Shown: positions 10,181-21,610 of the stretch, piece after piece
How the letters are laid out: each line of letters starts with the position of its first letter
Numbering within the stretch: the stretch's first letter is position 1
Assembly (NCBI GenBank): GCA_023101725.1
Contig: JALJCO010010492.1
Span: 277,501-341,500, forward strand
From: Atherinomorus stipes
Lineage: Eukaryota; Chordata; Actinopteri; Atheriniformes; Atherinidae
Direction: 5' to 3'
DNA length: 64,000 bases
The notes under the pieces: model-generated
What the model was told of the DNA's origin: nothing
What the model saw: the letters and a program-made list of their open reading frames with translations, nothing else
The model's database searches: none
Translations under genes and position numbers: made by a program

Positions 10181-10862
10181 TACAACTTTATTGCTTCCTT
10201 TTTCATCTCTGATTCACATTCCTCATCAAACCCACCTCTCTTCTTTCTGAATGCGGTGCTGCTTGTTTTAAAAGCTCCATTAAACTCCAGTTTAGCACCA
10301 CCTGAAGCAAAAGTGGTGCAGGTTAGAAACTGTTCCCATCTACGGTGTGGAGGAAGCTGGAGGTGTTGAAGTGCTGAGAATGAATTCAAAGTTAGAATTA
10401 GAAACATCAAAACATTATTTTGATTATATTTTCCAGCATTCATTAAGTATTTCTGCTAGTTCTGAATAACTTGAGCTGTTATTGGCTCATCGTTCACCTA
10501 CATGATGGAGGAGGAGAAGGTGGGCGTGAACAGAGGTCTGCACACGCTCATTACTGGGATCTAACAAAGGTGTGTGAGCCGCTGCAGACCCTGATACCGA
10601 GGAGGACGTGCCTGCTCAGTGTTGGTCTTTTTCATTCAACCAACGGTGTCTGATCATTTCTGCAGAACGCTTCCTCGTTCAGAGACGGAGGAGATGGCGT
10701 AGAGGAGGGGGGAGTACGGTGTAATTAAGGAAATTTCTACATTCATTTTAGGGACATTAAAAAACATTGAAGCACTCTTTTTATTTTACTAAACTGATTT
10801 CTTATTCTACTTTGTTTATTTCTTTAGTATAAGATGCGATGGTGTGTTAGAGAATTTCCCTT
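10181..10862. other. Unclassified non-coding DNA
   Basis: Non-repetitive sequence without a recognisable coding signal. Frames of 60-87 residues carry no motifs. Confidence 0.5.
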
Positions 10863-11321
10863 TGGATTAATAAAGTTGATCTGCACAAATAGCTACAATT
10901 GATCTGGATGAATGAAGTCAATCTGAATTTATATAACTGTTCTGGATTAATAAAGTTGATCTGGATTAAAAATGCTAATCTGGATTTATAAAACTGATCT
11001 GGATAAATAAAGTTGATGAATAAAGGCGATATGATTGGACAAAGTTGATCTGTACTGATAAGGTTGATCAGGATTAATATAGTTGATCTGGATTCATATA
11101 ACTGTTCTGGATTGATGAAGTTGATCTGGATTTATAAAATTGATCTGGATAAAAAAAACTAATCTGGATTTGTTAAATGAATCTGGATAAACACAAAAGT
11201 TCATCTGGATAAATAAAACGTTAATCTGGATTAATAAAGCTGATCTGAATTAATGAAGCTGATCTGGATTATTAAAGTTGATCTGAATTGATTAAGTTGA
11301 TCTGGATCTATAATGATGATG
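10863..11321. repeat. Diverged minisatellite, unit about 20 bp
   Basis: Roughly 20 or more copies of a unit close to CTGGATTAATAAAGTTGAT follow head to tail, with point changes and a few partial units. The array starts directly after GAATTTCCCTTTGGATTAAT (10851-10870), a phrase typical of fish retroelement or transcript 3' ends, which probably seeded it. Each unit carries AATAAA or a one-base variant. Confidence 0.8.
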
Positions 11322-12089
11322 TCATCCTGAAGTTCTGCAGGAGTTTAAGAAGATACAAGGGATAAAATCAGAGATGATTGTTTCAGTTTCTCCAGGTTCC
11401 TTCGGCCATGCAGACCTGTAATAAAGATGTTTTATCCTGGACTTCTATCCTCCATCTGTCGTTTTATTCTTTATTACTTTGCTGATGTTTTTTTTCATTT
11501 CTTTTTCCTCTGATCTTATGTCCTGATGAGCTGCTGGTTCTCTCCGTTGGCTGATGTGTTCGAATTCTTTGGGAACAACAAAGTTGTGTCAATTAGACGT
11601 CTCTGCTGACGCAGACTGTCGTCTGTCTCCACCAGGACGCTCTCAGGAAAGTCTGTTAAATCTCACCGTTCCTGGTTGTAAAAAAGCCAAATATAAACCA
11701 AATAAATGAATAAATTTTCCGCTCTAAAATGGGATTTTCTGTGTTTTGACTATTTTAGTTAAATAAGCTGCCATGTGTTGCAGGAACAGAGATGACAGGT
11801 TGTCCCACGATTAGATTATGAATGGATTAAATTACTATTAAATTATAAATGAAACAACATAAAGAAAAACAAAAACAAACTATTATTATTTGAAGTTGTT
11901 ATGTTTCGGGGACACATAAATGAGTTCGTGCTCATGTCACATATCTTTGTGATATCTGGTTGGAGGCCGAAAGTGGAGCTGAGCACCCTTGATATAATGT
12001 AAAAATAATGTGCTGGAGCAAAAGTTAACGGATTTTTTGGGATTAAGTGGTAAAGTTTTGAAGGTTCAAAATGTTCAAAAAATCCAATT

Positions 12090-12090
<1 letters not shown>
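11322..12090. other. Unclassified non-coding DNA
   Basis: AT-rich, with no repeat family or coding region recognised. Confidence 0.5.

Positions 12091-12162
<72 letters not shown>
12091..12162. repeat. TA dinucleotide microsatellite
   Basis: About 35 uninterrupted TA units after TGTG. A related imperfect CATA/CACA run lies at about 12299-12365. Confidence 0.95.
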
Positions 12163-12165
<3 letters not shown>

Positions 12166-12614
12166 TTACTACTTTTGTTTGCAAGTTACAGCAAATCAAA
12201 CAGTAAGATACTAACACATGCCACAAAGCAAACTTTTCTTTCCTCTTCTCCCTCTCATCCCCTCACCCAATGAATATTACAAAGCCAAATTCAACAATAA
12301 TATATATGCATACATATACACATACATACATACATGTACATACATCTACATTCACACACATACTGTAAATACAGGCATAGATATACATAAATATGCACAT
12401 TCACTTCAATTATATAGACAAATATGGGGAGAAGTCATAACCCTGAGGAGTTTGAAAGGTGTCTTCCAAACCGTTATATCAGACCACATGGACCGTTTAT
12501 TCCCTCAGAGCGTTTTCCCGCTGAACCAACGAACCAACCCCGGCATCGTGTTTCAAAAAACTTATAAAAGGGCTCCAGATGTCATCAAAAACATGCTGTT
12601 TCCGTTTACTAATG
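12163..12614. other. AT-rich DNA with CATA-type simple repeat
   Basis: A 163-residue frame crosses this area, but its first half is generated by the CATA/TACA repeat. The second half (around LYRQIWGEVITLRSLKGVFQ) is unrecognised and might be an old retroelement piece. Confidence 0.35.
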
Positions 12615-12961
12615 TACAGATGTGCAAAAAAGTGTTTGCCCCTCTCCTGATTTCTTATTTTTTGCATTTGAGTCACACTTATATGTTTCAGATCATCAAA
12701 CAAATTTAAATATTAGACAAAGATAACACAAGTAAACACAAAATTACTTACACTTACTTTACACAAAAAGTTTTTAGATGAAGATTTTTATCAGAACGGG
12801 GGAAAAAAAAAATCCAAACCTATGTGGCCCTTTGTGAAAAAGTGATTGCCCCCCCCGTTAAAACATAAATTAACTGTGGTTAATCACATCTTTGAAAAGC
12901 TGGTTCAATTTCTCTAGCCATTCCAAGGCTGGATTACTGCCACACTTGTTCAAACGCTTTT

Positions 12962-14008
12962 TTAAACGTTCCAAAAGTCAAATACAGGAATTTATAAGCT
13001 AAACATGTTCCATCGCTACTATAAAACTAATTTGGTGTAAATATTAGGTTTTTTATGCGTCTTATTTCCAACATGGAAGTAAGATGGCTGACTGTACTGA
13101 ACCACGAAGCTCTCGACCAATTGCAACATGTTTTACGCCCATTTCATGACATCACCCTGGAAGAGACACTGATTCTGAAGGGTCACGGAATTGTTTGTAG
13201 CACCGGCACCGGCAGCTCACATGGACGTTATTTGTAAACATTGATGGATAATCGGACTCCGATTGACGGGATTAAACGGAGCAGCCTGTTATGGAGCTGT
13301 ATGCACTCAAGCCAGAGTCTGACATGGAGTTTGAAGTACACGCAGTACCACAGAAGTACCACAGAGACCCCTGACAAGTAAGTAAATTAGCAAACAAATC
13401 ATAGGCTAACAGTTAGCATTGAGCTGATAGATGTGTTTCACTTACCAGTGTTGTTGTCTGTCCATGCGAGTTTTTATAGTAGGAACTGCATCAGGTTTCA
13501 GAAGTAATCCCCGAGAAAAAAAACACTTCACTGTTATAATCCAACCACTTCTGGCAGGTCCATTCGTCCAGGACAACAAATAAACTCCCACGCTGAACGC
13601 AACCACATTTTTCCCAACTTGCCGTCCTCTAGAGCTTAAAAAAAAAAAAAAAAAAACTCCTCAACTCTGGATCAAACGTCTGTTAGCTGATGGCTGTTAG
13701 TTTCTTCTTCAGAGAGTGTGTATAGGTTAGGATTTTCTTTGAGTTTCTGTTCAACAAAGAGAGCGTCTTGCTACGATGCTGCGCATGCGTGTTTGTCGCT
13801 TCGTGATTGGTGCCACCTCGCTGCGTATACCGGTGTAAGTCAGTTATGTTAAGGAAGCTACAGCTTGGCCTGAATATTCATATATGTTTACTCAAATATG
13901 CACAAATGAAGAAAAAAATGACCTAAATGAAGTTTTTTATGAGGAAATAATACAGTAACATGCTGAAAAGCTCTTAAAAGTCCATTTTTCATGATAGAGC
14001 TCCTTTAA
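12962..14008. mobile_element. TTAA-flanked insertion inside Tc1-E
   Basis: Tc1-E sequence breaks at TTAA (12962-12965) and resumes after TTAA (14005-14008). The right end reads inward as TTAAAGGAGCTCTATCATG, similar to common fish TTAA-target MITEs. The left terminus is less clear. A short direct CCGGCA repeat (13203-13214) and an A-run (13639-13656) lie inside. The 60-residue frame at 13055-13237 is unrecognised. Confidence 0.55.
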
Positions 14009-14064
14009 AAAGGACCTGCCTGACAAAGTTTAGTAGACCAAAAGATCCTCAAAAGCTAGACATC

Positions 14065-15076
14065 ATGCTGCGATCCAAAGAAATTCAGGAACAAAATGAG
14101 AAACAAAGTAATTAAGATCTATCAGTCTGGAAAAGGTTCCAAAGCCATTTCTAAAGCTTTGGGACTCCAGAGAACCACAGTGAGAACCATTATCCACAAA
14201 TGGTGAAAACATGGAACAGTGGTGAACCTTCCCAGGAGGGGCCGGCCGACCAAAATGACCCCAAGAGCACAGCGACGACTCATCCAAGAGGTCACAAAAG
14301 ACCCCAGAACAACATCCAAGAACTGCAGGACTCACTTGCCTCAATGAAGGTCAGAGTTCATGACTCCCCCATCAGAAAGAGACTGGGGGGAAAAAATGGC
14401 TGCATGGCAGAGTTCCAAGACCAAAACCACTGCTGAGCAAAAAGAACATAAAGGCTCGTCTCAGTTTAGCCAGAAAGCATCTTGATGATCCCCAAGACTT
14501 TTGGGAAAATACTACTGAAGAGACAAAAGTGGAACTTTTTGGAAGGTGGAGGTCCCATTACATCTGGTGTAAAAGTAACACGGCATTTCAGAAAAGGAAC
14601 ATCATAGCAACAGTAAAATATGGTGGTGTTAGTGTGATGGTCTGGGGCTGTTTAGCTGCTTCAGGACCTGGAAGACTTGCTGTGGTAAATGGAACCATGA
14701 ATTCTGCTTCTACCAAAAAATCCTGAAGGAGAATGTCCGGCCATCTGTTGGTGACCTCAAGCTGAAGCGCACTTGGGTTCTGCAGCAGAACAATGATCCA
14801 GAACACACCAGCAAGTCCACCTCTGAATGGCTTAAGAACAACAAAAGGAAGACTTTGGAGTGGCCTAGTCAAAGTCCCCACCTGAATCCCATTGAGATGC
14901 TGTGGCATGACCTTAAAAAGGTGGTTCATGCTGGAAAAGCCTCCAATGTGGCTGAATTACAACAATTCTGCAAAGATGAGTGGAACAAAATTCCTCCACA
15001 GCGCTGTAAAAGACTCACTGCCAGTTATCACAAACGCTTGATGCAGTTGTTGCTGCTAAGGTGGAACAACCAGTTA
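14065..15076 (+). pseudogene. Tc1-E transposase pseudogene
   Basis: The ATG at 14065 gives MLRSKEIQEQNEKQSN and then a stop. The N-terminal helix-turn-helix block (IYQSGKGSKAISKALGLQ) continues in another frame. The catalytic region is visible as VSVMVWGCLAASGPGRLAVV (14629 onward). The C-terminal third is in a frame opening at 14855 (MEWPSQSPHLNPIEMLWHDL, then DEWNKIPPQRCKRLTASYHK). The expected length is about 340 residues. Stops and frameshifts split it into at least three frames, so it is inactive, but every domain is represented in order. Confidence 0.85.
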
Positions 15077-15299
15077 TTAGGTTTAGGGGGCAATCACTTT
15101 TTCACACAGAGCCATGGGGGTTTGGATTTTTTTCCCCCTTTAGAAAATAAAAATCTTCATTTAAAAACTGCATTTTGTGTTTACTTGTGTTATCTTTGTC
15201 TAATATTTAAATTTGTTTGATGATCTGGAACATTTACGTGTGAAAAATATGCAAAAAAATAAGAAATCAGGGGGCAAACACTTTTTCCACAGAACTGTA

Positions 15300-15530
15300 T
15301 GCCATTTTTTTCCATAGTCATAATTGAGAACTCAAATTAATTCATTATAACATGATTCAATCACACTGCATCAACATGAAATACACAGGTTTATTGAATA
15401 TGAATAATCAATTTCTAAAGTTGCTGCCAAATCAAATTATCTGTGTGCAACCACTGTCCACTATTGAATTAAGTAAATCCCACAGGTTCTTTTTTTTGTA
15501 CAGTGTACTAAAACTTCAGTTATCGTGTTA
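15300..15530. repeat. AT-rich MITE-like fragment
   Basis: It ends in GTTCTTTTTTTTGTACAGTG (15486-15505), which resembles the terminus of a small inverted-repeat element. Tc1-E may have inserted into it, but the other end was not found. Confidence 0.3.
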
Positions 15531-15559
15531 AATCAGTAGATGATGGAATTGGAGCCCAG

Positions 15560-15765
15560 AGTGCATCAGTACCTTCAGCCACAAACTTCTGCAGCTACTC
15601 TGTCCTCTCTCTTCCTCTCTGTGATGAAGACTCTCCCGTCTGTTAATGGCGTCTCTCCGTCTTCCCTCACAGCAACAATCACAGCTGCTTCATTTGCAGC
15701 TGTCAGTGTCTCCAAGTTAAAGACCCTCTGAGAGACAAAGAGCAAACACCTTTTATTTTTCATGC
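15560..15765 (-). other. Possible exon-like open segment
   Basis: On the minus strand a pyrimidine-rich run ending CTCTTTGTCTCTCAG (about 15732-15746) looks like a splice acceptor. It is followed by an open frame of about 50 codons (RVFNLETLTAANEAAVIVAV and on) ending in a stop. GAAGGTACTG just past the stop could be a donor. The frame has no family match that I recognise. It may be a chance open segment or a captured fragment. Confidence 0.15.
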
Positions 15766-15789
15766 CTGTCGGGTTCTCCAGAGCTTCTA

Positions 15790-16740
15790 CACACATATGC
15801 AATCATCAGCTCGGAGAGAGGGTGCATGAGAGAGAAAAAAGTGATCATCTGCATCACCCTGAAGTGCTGGCGGTGAGGAGCAGCATCTCAGCAGCAGCAC
15901 CGGGGAAAGAAAATGGCAATATTTAAAATAGCAGACACAACTCCATTTCTTTTTGAGCAAAATATTAATGATCTTTCATTTGGATCTCATCACAGATGCA
16001 GCCGGGTGAAAATTGCATTCTGTGTGGAGGAGAAGTCGAGGGAAGACGTGGATAATAGCCAATAGGTGTTTGGAGAAAGGGAGTCGGAATGAGTGAGAGA
16101 GAAAGAGAGAAGCAGAATTGACAAATTCCCATGATGGGTGTGCCATGAACGGAGGGGAGGAGGAGGGGGGGACAGGAGAGAAAGATGGAAATTGAAATTT
16201 ATGACATTGAAAATGACTATGACAGAGCCAGGTCCCTCTCTGTGGTAGCAGTCAACCTTGCAATGAGGGCAGATCAAACAAAAATAGGTTGTTAAGGGGG
16301 CAGAGGGGCGGCGGGCGTTTGAGCACTGCGGATGGGATGAAGGTGGTGGGACAAGGGGAGGGGGATAGAGGGAGGTGCAGACAGGAGGACATTAAAGGAG
16401 GAAATGAAGATGCTGTCAGTGAGCGATGTAAATCGTGGCAGCTACATAGTCAACAGATACAGCCGGCCGGCCGAGCGGCCCGGCCCGTCTCACGCGCGCT
16501 GGCACTGACAAATGGAATATTTTCCCAGGACTTAATCAGAGGAAAATGGGCTTTCATCTGCTCGCCGAGCCGCTCTGCCGCTCGCACGGAGAAATGATTG
16601 CCTGTCGCTCTTCCTCGCCCTGTCTCTCTCTCACAGTCACTGAACGTGGCTGCTGAACCCTGCAGAGGTTACAGCCAGAGAATTAATCAGCAGACAAGCG
16701 CGCTCACGCTCGCCCCTAATGGGCTCTGATTGGCCGCCGC
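15790..16740. promoter_or_regulatory. Long unique GC-rich block, candidate regulatory DNA
   Basis: Mostly single-copy sequence with GGCCGGCCGAGCGGCCCGG (16463-16481), GGAATATTTTCCC, AATTAATCAGCAGAC and an inverted CCAAT core in CTCTGATTGGCCGCC. Purine-rich runs occur at about 16080-16190. Frames of 95-102 residues on opposite strands lack motifs. This is one of the best candidates for conserved non-coding sequence. Confidence 0.3.
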
Positions 16741-16790
16741 CGAGAAAACATTCACACCGTTCAAACCTAGATACATCGAGACATCAGCTG

Positions 16791-17110
16791 GTCGATATTA
16801 GGGCTGGGAAAAAAAATCAATACACTGAAATATCGCGATATTTTCATATGCTGATATCAAATCGATATGTAAAAATGTGGTATCAGTCTATTTTACTAAT
16901 AAAATCTTGCGAGATAATGCTGTTCAGTCAAGAAATCTAGCAAGTTTTCATGAAATCTCGCAGGATTTCACCGTTATCTTACAAAATCTCATGAGATTTC
17001 GTTGGTAAAATAGATTAATGCTGCATTTTTGAATCTCTATATGAAATCTGCATATTAAAATATCGCGATATTTCAGTGTTTCGATTTTTTTTCCCAGCCC
17101 TAGTCGATAT
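16791..17110. mobile_element. hAT-like MITE with perfect 8-bp target duplication, copy 1
   Basis: The element (16799-17102) begins TAGGGCTGGGAAAAAAAATC and ends with its inverse CCCAGCCCTA. GTCGATAT occurs immediately on both sides (16791-16798 and 17103-17110). The interior is largely palindromic around ATATCGCGATATTT. An 8-bp duplication and a TAGGG terminus fit hAT-type non-autonomous elements. The related copy is at 50357. Confidence 0.85.
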
Positions 17111-17192
17111 TTTAGCAGGAGATTGGAATTTTTTGTTGATATCAGCTCGACTGATACGTCAGGTGTGTTGGCCGATAACCCACTCAGACGTT

Positions 17193-17424
17193 TACAGTCG
17201 TCCTCAAAGATTTTCATACCCTCCCATTAAAGAAAAGGCTGAATTTGCGATAGTAATTAAAGAAACTAATAATAAATAAAAATTTACAAAATTATAATTT
17301 AGTGAAATAAAACATTGCTTTTGATTTGTGGTTGGAAATAATAACAATAAAAAAACAAATAAAACAAACTGTCCCAGACACATTAGAGCAGATGGTATGA
17401 ATAATTTTGAGGACGACTGCATAT
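17193..17424. mobile_element. CAGTCGTCCTC-terminus element, complete short copy
   Basis: CAGTCGTCCTCAAAGATTTT at 17195 is inverted at about 17398-17419 (ATTTTGAGGACGACTG), with TA at the left edge. The interior has AAAAGGCTGAATTTGCGATAG. The TA target and termini point to a Tc1/mariner-like non-autonomous element. Other copies lie at 18530, 18688, 42683 and 63542. Confidence 0.75.
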
Positions 17425-17432
17425 ACATACAC

Positions 17433-17442
17433 ACAGACAGAG

Positions 17443-17490
<48 letters not shown>
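17433..17490. repeat. Compound CA/TA microsatellite
   Basis: Imperfect CACAGACAGAGA leads into a CA run and then a TA run, which abuts the element starting at 17491. Confidence 0.9.
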
Positions 17491-17888
17491 TAGGGCTGTC
17501 AAAAAATTAATCTGAAATTAATCCTATTGTCAAACAAGAGATTCTCTTTATTAATTAGTACTGCTATATCCAGAAAATAAATTAACTTTTGTTTAACTTA
17601 AAGGCTAAAACCAACCCAGAAATCTGGGACTAGTCCAGGACTCAGAGCTGAATTTCAGCTTCACATTCATACAGTTGTGAAGTCAGACTATGAGGATGTA
17701 TCAGCAGCATTCTGGACTAAACTACCGCCGTCTGAAGGACTTTAGGGGGACATGAGAGGACAGGGTTTCAGTAGTTTAGTCTACTAAAGATAAATGCAGA
17801 ATTCCTGCTGAGACACCTTCAATCCTAAATGTGTTCCAGAAATGATTAAAGCAATGTGATTAATCAGGATAAACTTTTTGACAGCCTA
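17491..17888. mobile_element. TAGGGCTGTCAAA-terminus MITE, copy 1
   Basis: It starts TAGGGCTGTCAAAAAATTAA and ends TTTTTGACAGCCTA, an inverted match. Both flanks are TA microsatellite, so the target duplication cannot be read. A probable second copy lies at 59528-59970. Confidence 0.65.
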
Positions 17889-17891
17889 AAG

Positions 17892-18007
<116 letters not shown>

Positions 18008-18009
18008 CG

Positions 18010-18395
18010 TAGGGGTGCGACGATACAAAAAAAATCACAGTTCGGTTTGATATTTTAGTGTCACAGTTCAATATTTTTTTGATACTTAAAAAAAAAAAAG
18101 AAAAACATTTTCACACCTTTTTTTAAAACCCAATATCCTTTGGTCCACAGCAGCTTATCATCAGGATCATACTTAACATGAAAACCAAAGTAGTTCCAGA
18201 TGCCAGAACTGAATGTAGCCAAACGCAGATCCACATATCCACTGAGTTTTTAACACAGAGCTCATCGTCAGAAAACAAGTTGTAGGAATAAATTAAAAAC
18301 TCTGTATTGTTCAATATTTGATATGTGGTGGTCATGGTTCGATACACACCTGTATTGACTGGTTTAATATGAATTCATGTATTGTTGCACACCTA
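18010..18395. mobile_element. TAGGGGTGCGACGATAC-terminus hAT-like MITE
   Basis: It starts TAGGGGTGCGACGATAC and ends GTATTGTTGCACACCTA, the inverted counterpart. It lies between two TA arrays, so target-site evidence is lost. Confidence 0.65.
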
Positions 18396-18463
<68 letters not shown>

Positions 18464-18483
18464 CATGTATATGTGTATATACC

Positions 18484-18528
<45 letters not shown>
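18396..18528. repeat. TA-rich microsatellite, two blocks
   Basis: TA runs at about 18396-18460 and 18487-18528 are separated by CACATCATGTATATGTG. Confidence 0.9.
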
Positions 18529-18529
<1 letters not shown>

Positions 18530-18532
<3 letters not shown>

Positions 18533-18687
18533 TCATCCTGAAAATTATTCATAACCTTAAATTGAAAACAGAAAAAAATAGCTTTTCATCAGTTTTTCAC
18601 ATTAATATAATGTATTTTTATTTATTTGCATATTTAATTTGATAATGATGTAACATACATATTTCATATATGAATATGAAACACGTA
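18530..18687. repeat. CAGTCGTCCTC-terminus fragment and short AT-rich repeat
   Basis: CAGTCATCCTGAAAATTATT at 18530 is a left terminus without a partner. The AT-rich segment at about 18596-18685 recurs, diverged, at about 23960-24075: both share ATGTATTTTT and AACATACATAT. Confidence 0.5.
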
Positions 18688-18912
18688 CAGTCGTCCTCAA
18701 AATTATTCATACCCTCAAATTAAAGAAGGAAAAAAATCAGCTGTCAGTTAAATAAGATTAAATTGACAAAAGTAATAATCGATAAAAATTCTATGAAAAT
18801 CATGACAATTGTTTGAATTGTTTGAAAAAAATATATATAAAAAAAAAACATGAAAAATAAACAATTAAACAGGCATGATGGGGCTCTGAAATGAAATTTG
18901 GTTGAAAAAACT

Positions 18913-20287
18913 TTAAAGGGTGAAGAAAAACTTAAATTTAAAAAAATTTCAAAAAAAAAAAAAAAAAAAAAAAAAAGATTGGGTGCAGTTAGAATTTAAT
19001 CAAACGTGTATTTACGTAAATATCCGATGTTTATGAGGCTCGGCTAAAGGCTAATAGCTTCTCAGTCGCGAAACGAGCCGCCATGTTGTGTCGTCAGTGA
19101 CTGTACAGAGTTGCGGTCCACCCATTGAGTTACATGTATAATCTAAGCCGTGGAAAACATGAAAGATGCTCCAGAACAGCTAGATTGGAACTGGATTGTG
19201 TGCTGGGATCATCAGCCAGTTCAGAAAAGTGTGATAATGCTGAGGAATTTGGGGAAATCACATTTTACAAGCTAGAACCGGAGAAGACCTGCAGCCAGCT
19301 GCCTACAGTCTGTCTTCATCCTAAAGTCCACTGGTTCAGATAAAAGCCTGCAAGACCACACCGAGGGAACCAGAACTGTAAGGAGCGACCCGGGACAACA
19401 ACAAAACAGACAACAGACCCACAAAGGAGTTGCAGCAGGTTTGACATACAGTAGAGCCAGGCGTGACAGAAACAGGCACTCGTCCCCTGTGTTAGCTCAC
19501 AGCTAACGGCAGCCACAAGCTAGCCGCGGTAAATAATAAGCCTTTAAAAAACGAGAAGATAACTTACATGGCTCCAGTGGAGTTTTAAATAGTTCCCGTT
19601 TATAAGGATGAAGATGGAGGAAAGGATGCAGCTTTGGAAGCAGCTGGAGGAGATCTGATGACCGGAGACGTTCATATAACCGAGCCACAGGTGTCTGCTG
19701 ATAGCAGGAGTTGTATGACCGATGTGATGAAGCAACGACAGATGAAAAAGATTTCAGAGGAGATGATTGCAGTTTCATTGTATTAGAAGTCTCAACACGC
19801 TGGTGCCTGAAGTTTCAGTAAACAGATGCTGTAGACAGTAGCGACGAGCAGAGAGGTCCTGCTGCTGCCTGTTTCCCGGTGAGAACGACTCCGACCTGCT
19901 TCTTTATCCTCTTCAAAATAAAATTCTGAATCTGTAGGAAACCTAAATAAACTAACGCTGCACTTACGAGCTTTTAACCATTAACTGTCAATACAATTTG
20001 AAGACTGAGTCGTTACTGTTTGTCTGTAAAACTGGAAAAGGAACTTAAAAACCGCAATGAAGCCACTTCAATGTAAAATAAGCAGCAAAGAAAAGACTCT
20101 TCCAGACGTCATATCCGGTTTTGGCTCACAGCACCACAGTCTGGTCAGATGTGCTGAAAAAGCAGTGATGTTTTCTAATAACTCATTTATGCAGCTGCGC
20201 TTGTTTCTGTTACATAAATCATCATGAAGAACGTTTTGTCAACAAAACATGGCAAAAAATGTCAAAAACGTGTCATCAGCACTTTAA
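18913..20287. mobile_element. TTAA-flanked element, 1.37 kb
   Basis: TTAAAGGGTGAAGA at 18913 and the inverse of TTAAAGTGCTGATGACACG ending at 20287 form weak terminal repeats at TTAA sites. An A-run lies at 18950-18976. The interior includes CGAGCCGCCATGTTGTG (19074) and unrecognised frames, among them 72 residues at 19125-19343. The interior may contain captured host sequence. Confidence 0.5.
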
Positions 20288-21610
20288 GGCAAGGCAAGTT
20301 TATTTGTATAGCTCATTTCATGTACAGGACAATTCAAAGTGCTTAACATAAAACATTATAAGATTACAGCGGGGTGCAAAAGGACAAAAAAAAAAAGAAT
20401 AAAAGATTAGAAGCACGATTTAAAATTTAAAACATTAAAAACATTTAAGATTAAAAAGAGAGAATACAAAGACGTGCAGATTTTAACTATTGAATAAAAT
20501 CTACGTAAATGCAGCTGAGAACAGGTGGGTCTTCAGCCTGGATTTAAATAAACTAAGTGTTTCAGCTGATCTGAGACGTTCTGGGAGTTTGTTCCAGATA
20601 TGTGGAGCATAGAAGCTGAACGCAGCTTCTCCATGTCTGGTTCTGACTCTGGGAACTGATAAAAGACCGGATCCAGATGACCTGAGGGGTCTTGTAGGTT
20701 CATACTGGAACAAGAGGTTACTGATGTATTTTGGGCCTAAACCATTCAGAGCTTTGATAGACCAGCAGCAGAACTTTAAAGTCTTTCTCTGATGGACCGG
20801 CAGCCAGTGTAAAGACCTGAGAACTGGACTGATGTGGTCCACTTTTCTGGTCTTTGTGAGAACTCGGGAAGCAGAGTTCTGAATGAGCTGCAGCTGTTTC
20901 ACTGATTTTTTAGGTAGACCAGTATATACGCTGTTACAGTAGTCAAGCCAACTGAAGATGAATGATGGACTAGTTTTTCCAGATTTTCCTGAGACATCAG
21001 ATCTTTTATCCTTGAGATGTTCTTCAGGTGATAGTAGGCTGTTGATGTGTGTTTTATAAAGTTTAGGTCTGAGTCCATCACTACACCGTGATTTCCGGCC
21101 TGATTGGTGGTTTTTAGGTGTATGAACTGAAGTTCTGTGATGACTTACTGTTGTTTCTTTGGCTCCAAAAACAATCACCTCGGTTTTGTTTTTGTTCAGC
21201 TGAAGAAAGTTGAGGCACATCCAATCATTAATCTCCTCAATACATTTACCAAGAGCCTGTACAGGGCCCCGGTCTCCTGGTGATACTGTAATATATAGCT
21301 GTGTGTCATCTGCGTAGCTATGGTAACTAATATTGTTGTTCTTAATAACCTGGGCCAGTGGGAGCATGTAGATGTTAAACAGAAGAGGCCCCAGGATAGA
21401 GCCCTGGGGAACTCCACAGGTCATTTTTGTCTGCTCAGATGTAAAATTACCTACTGATATAAAGTACTTCCTGTTCTCAGAGTACGTTTTAAACCAGTTT
21501 AGTACAGAACCAGAGAGACCCACCCCACATTATATAATATAATGTGGTCAACTGTGTCAAATGCAGCACTGAGATCCAGTAAAACTTTAAGACAATCACA
21601 GCAATCAGGT
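20288..21610 (-). mobile_element. L2-like non-LTR retrotransposon, 5'-truncated
   Basis: On the minus strand this is the 3' part of a LINE: reverse-transcriptase C-terminal half, stop, and a 3' region ending in GCTATACAAATAAACTTGCC with a CCTTG-type tail (20288-20320). Truncation at the reverse-transcriptase palm is typical of incomplete reverse transcription. It is inserted in the element spanning 18686-21837, directly next to the TTAA element. Confidence 0.8.
20501..21598 (-). pseudogene. L2-like reverse transcriptase, partial and frameshifted
   Basis: The longest frame (20501-21523) has 340 codons. [11 protein letters not shown] lies at about residues 36-46 and the catalytic YADDTQLY at 70-77. 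Downstream are [29 protein letters not shown] and [19 protein letters not shown], then a stop, the normal C-terminus of L2/CR1-type enzymes. The preceding block LLDLSAAFDTVDH, with the first catalytic aspartate, lies just outside the frame at about 21543-21585. Between about 20900 and 21160 the family reading moves to another frame ([23 protein letters not shown]), so two frameshifts are present. The endonuclease is absent. Confidence 0.85.

Larger units (their letters stand above)
12615..15299 (+). mobile_element. Tc1-E: Tc1-like transposon with an insertion
   Basis: The termini are inverted matches: AAAAAAGTGTTTGCCCC near 12626 and GGGGCAAACACTTTTTCC near 15270-15287, with TA at both outer edges (12615-12616, 15298-15299). 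Long subterminal repeats (CAGATCATCAAACAAATTTA near 12690 and its inverse near 15210) fit the long inverted repeats of this Tc1 group. The element is interrupted at 12962-14008. Confidence 0.85.
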
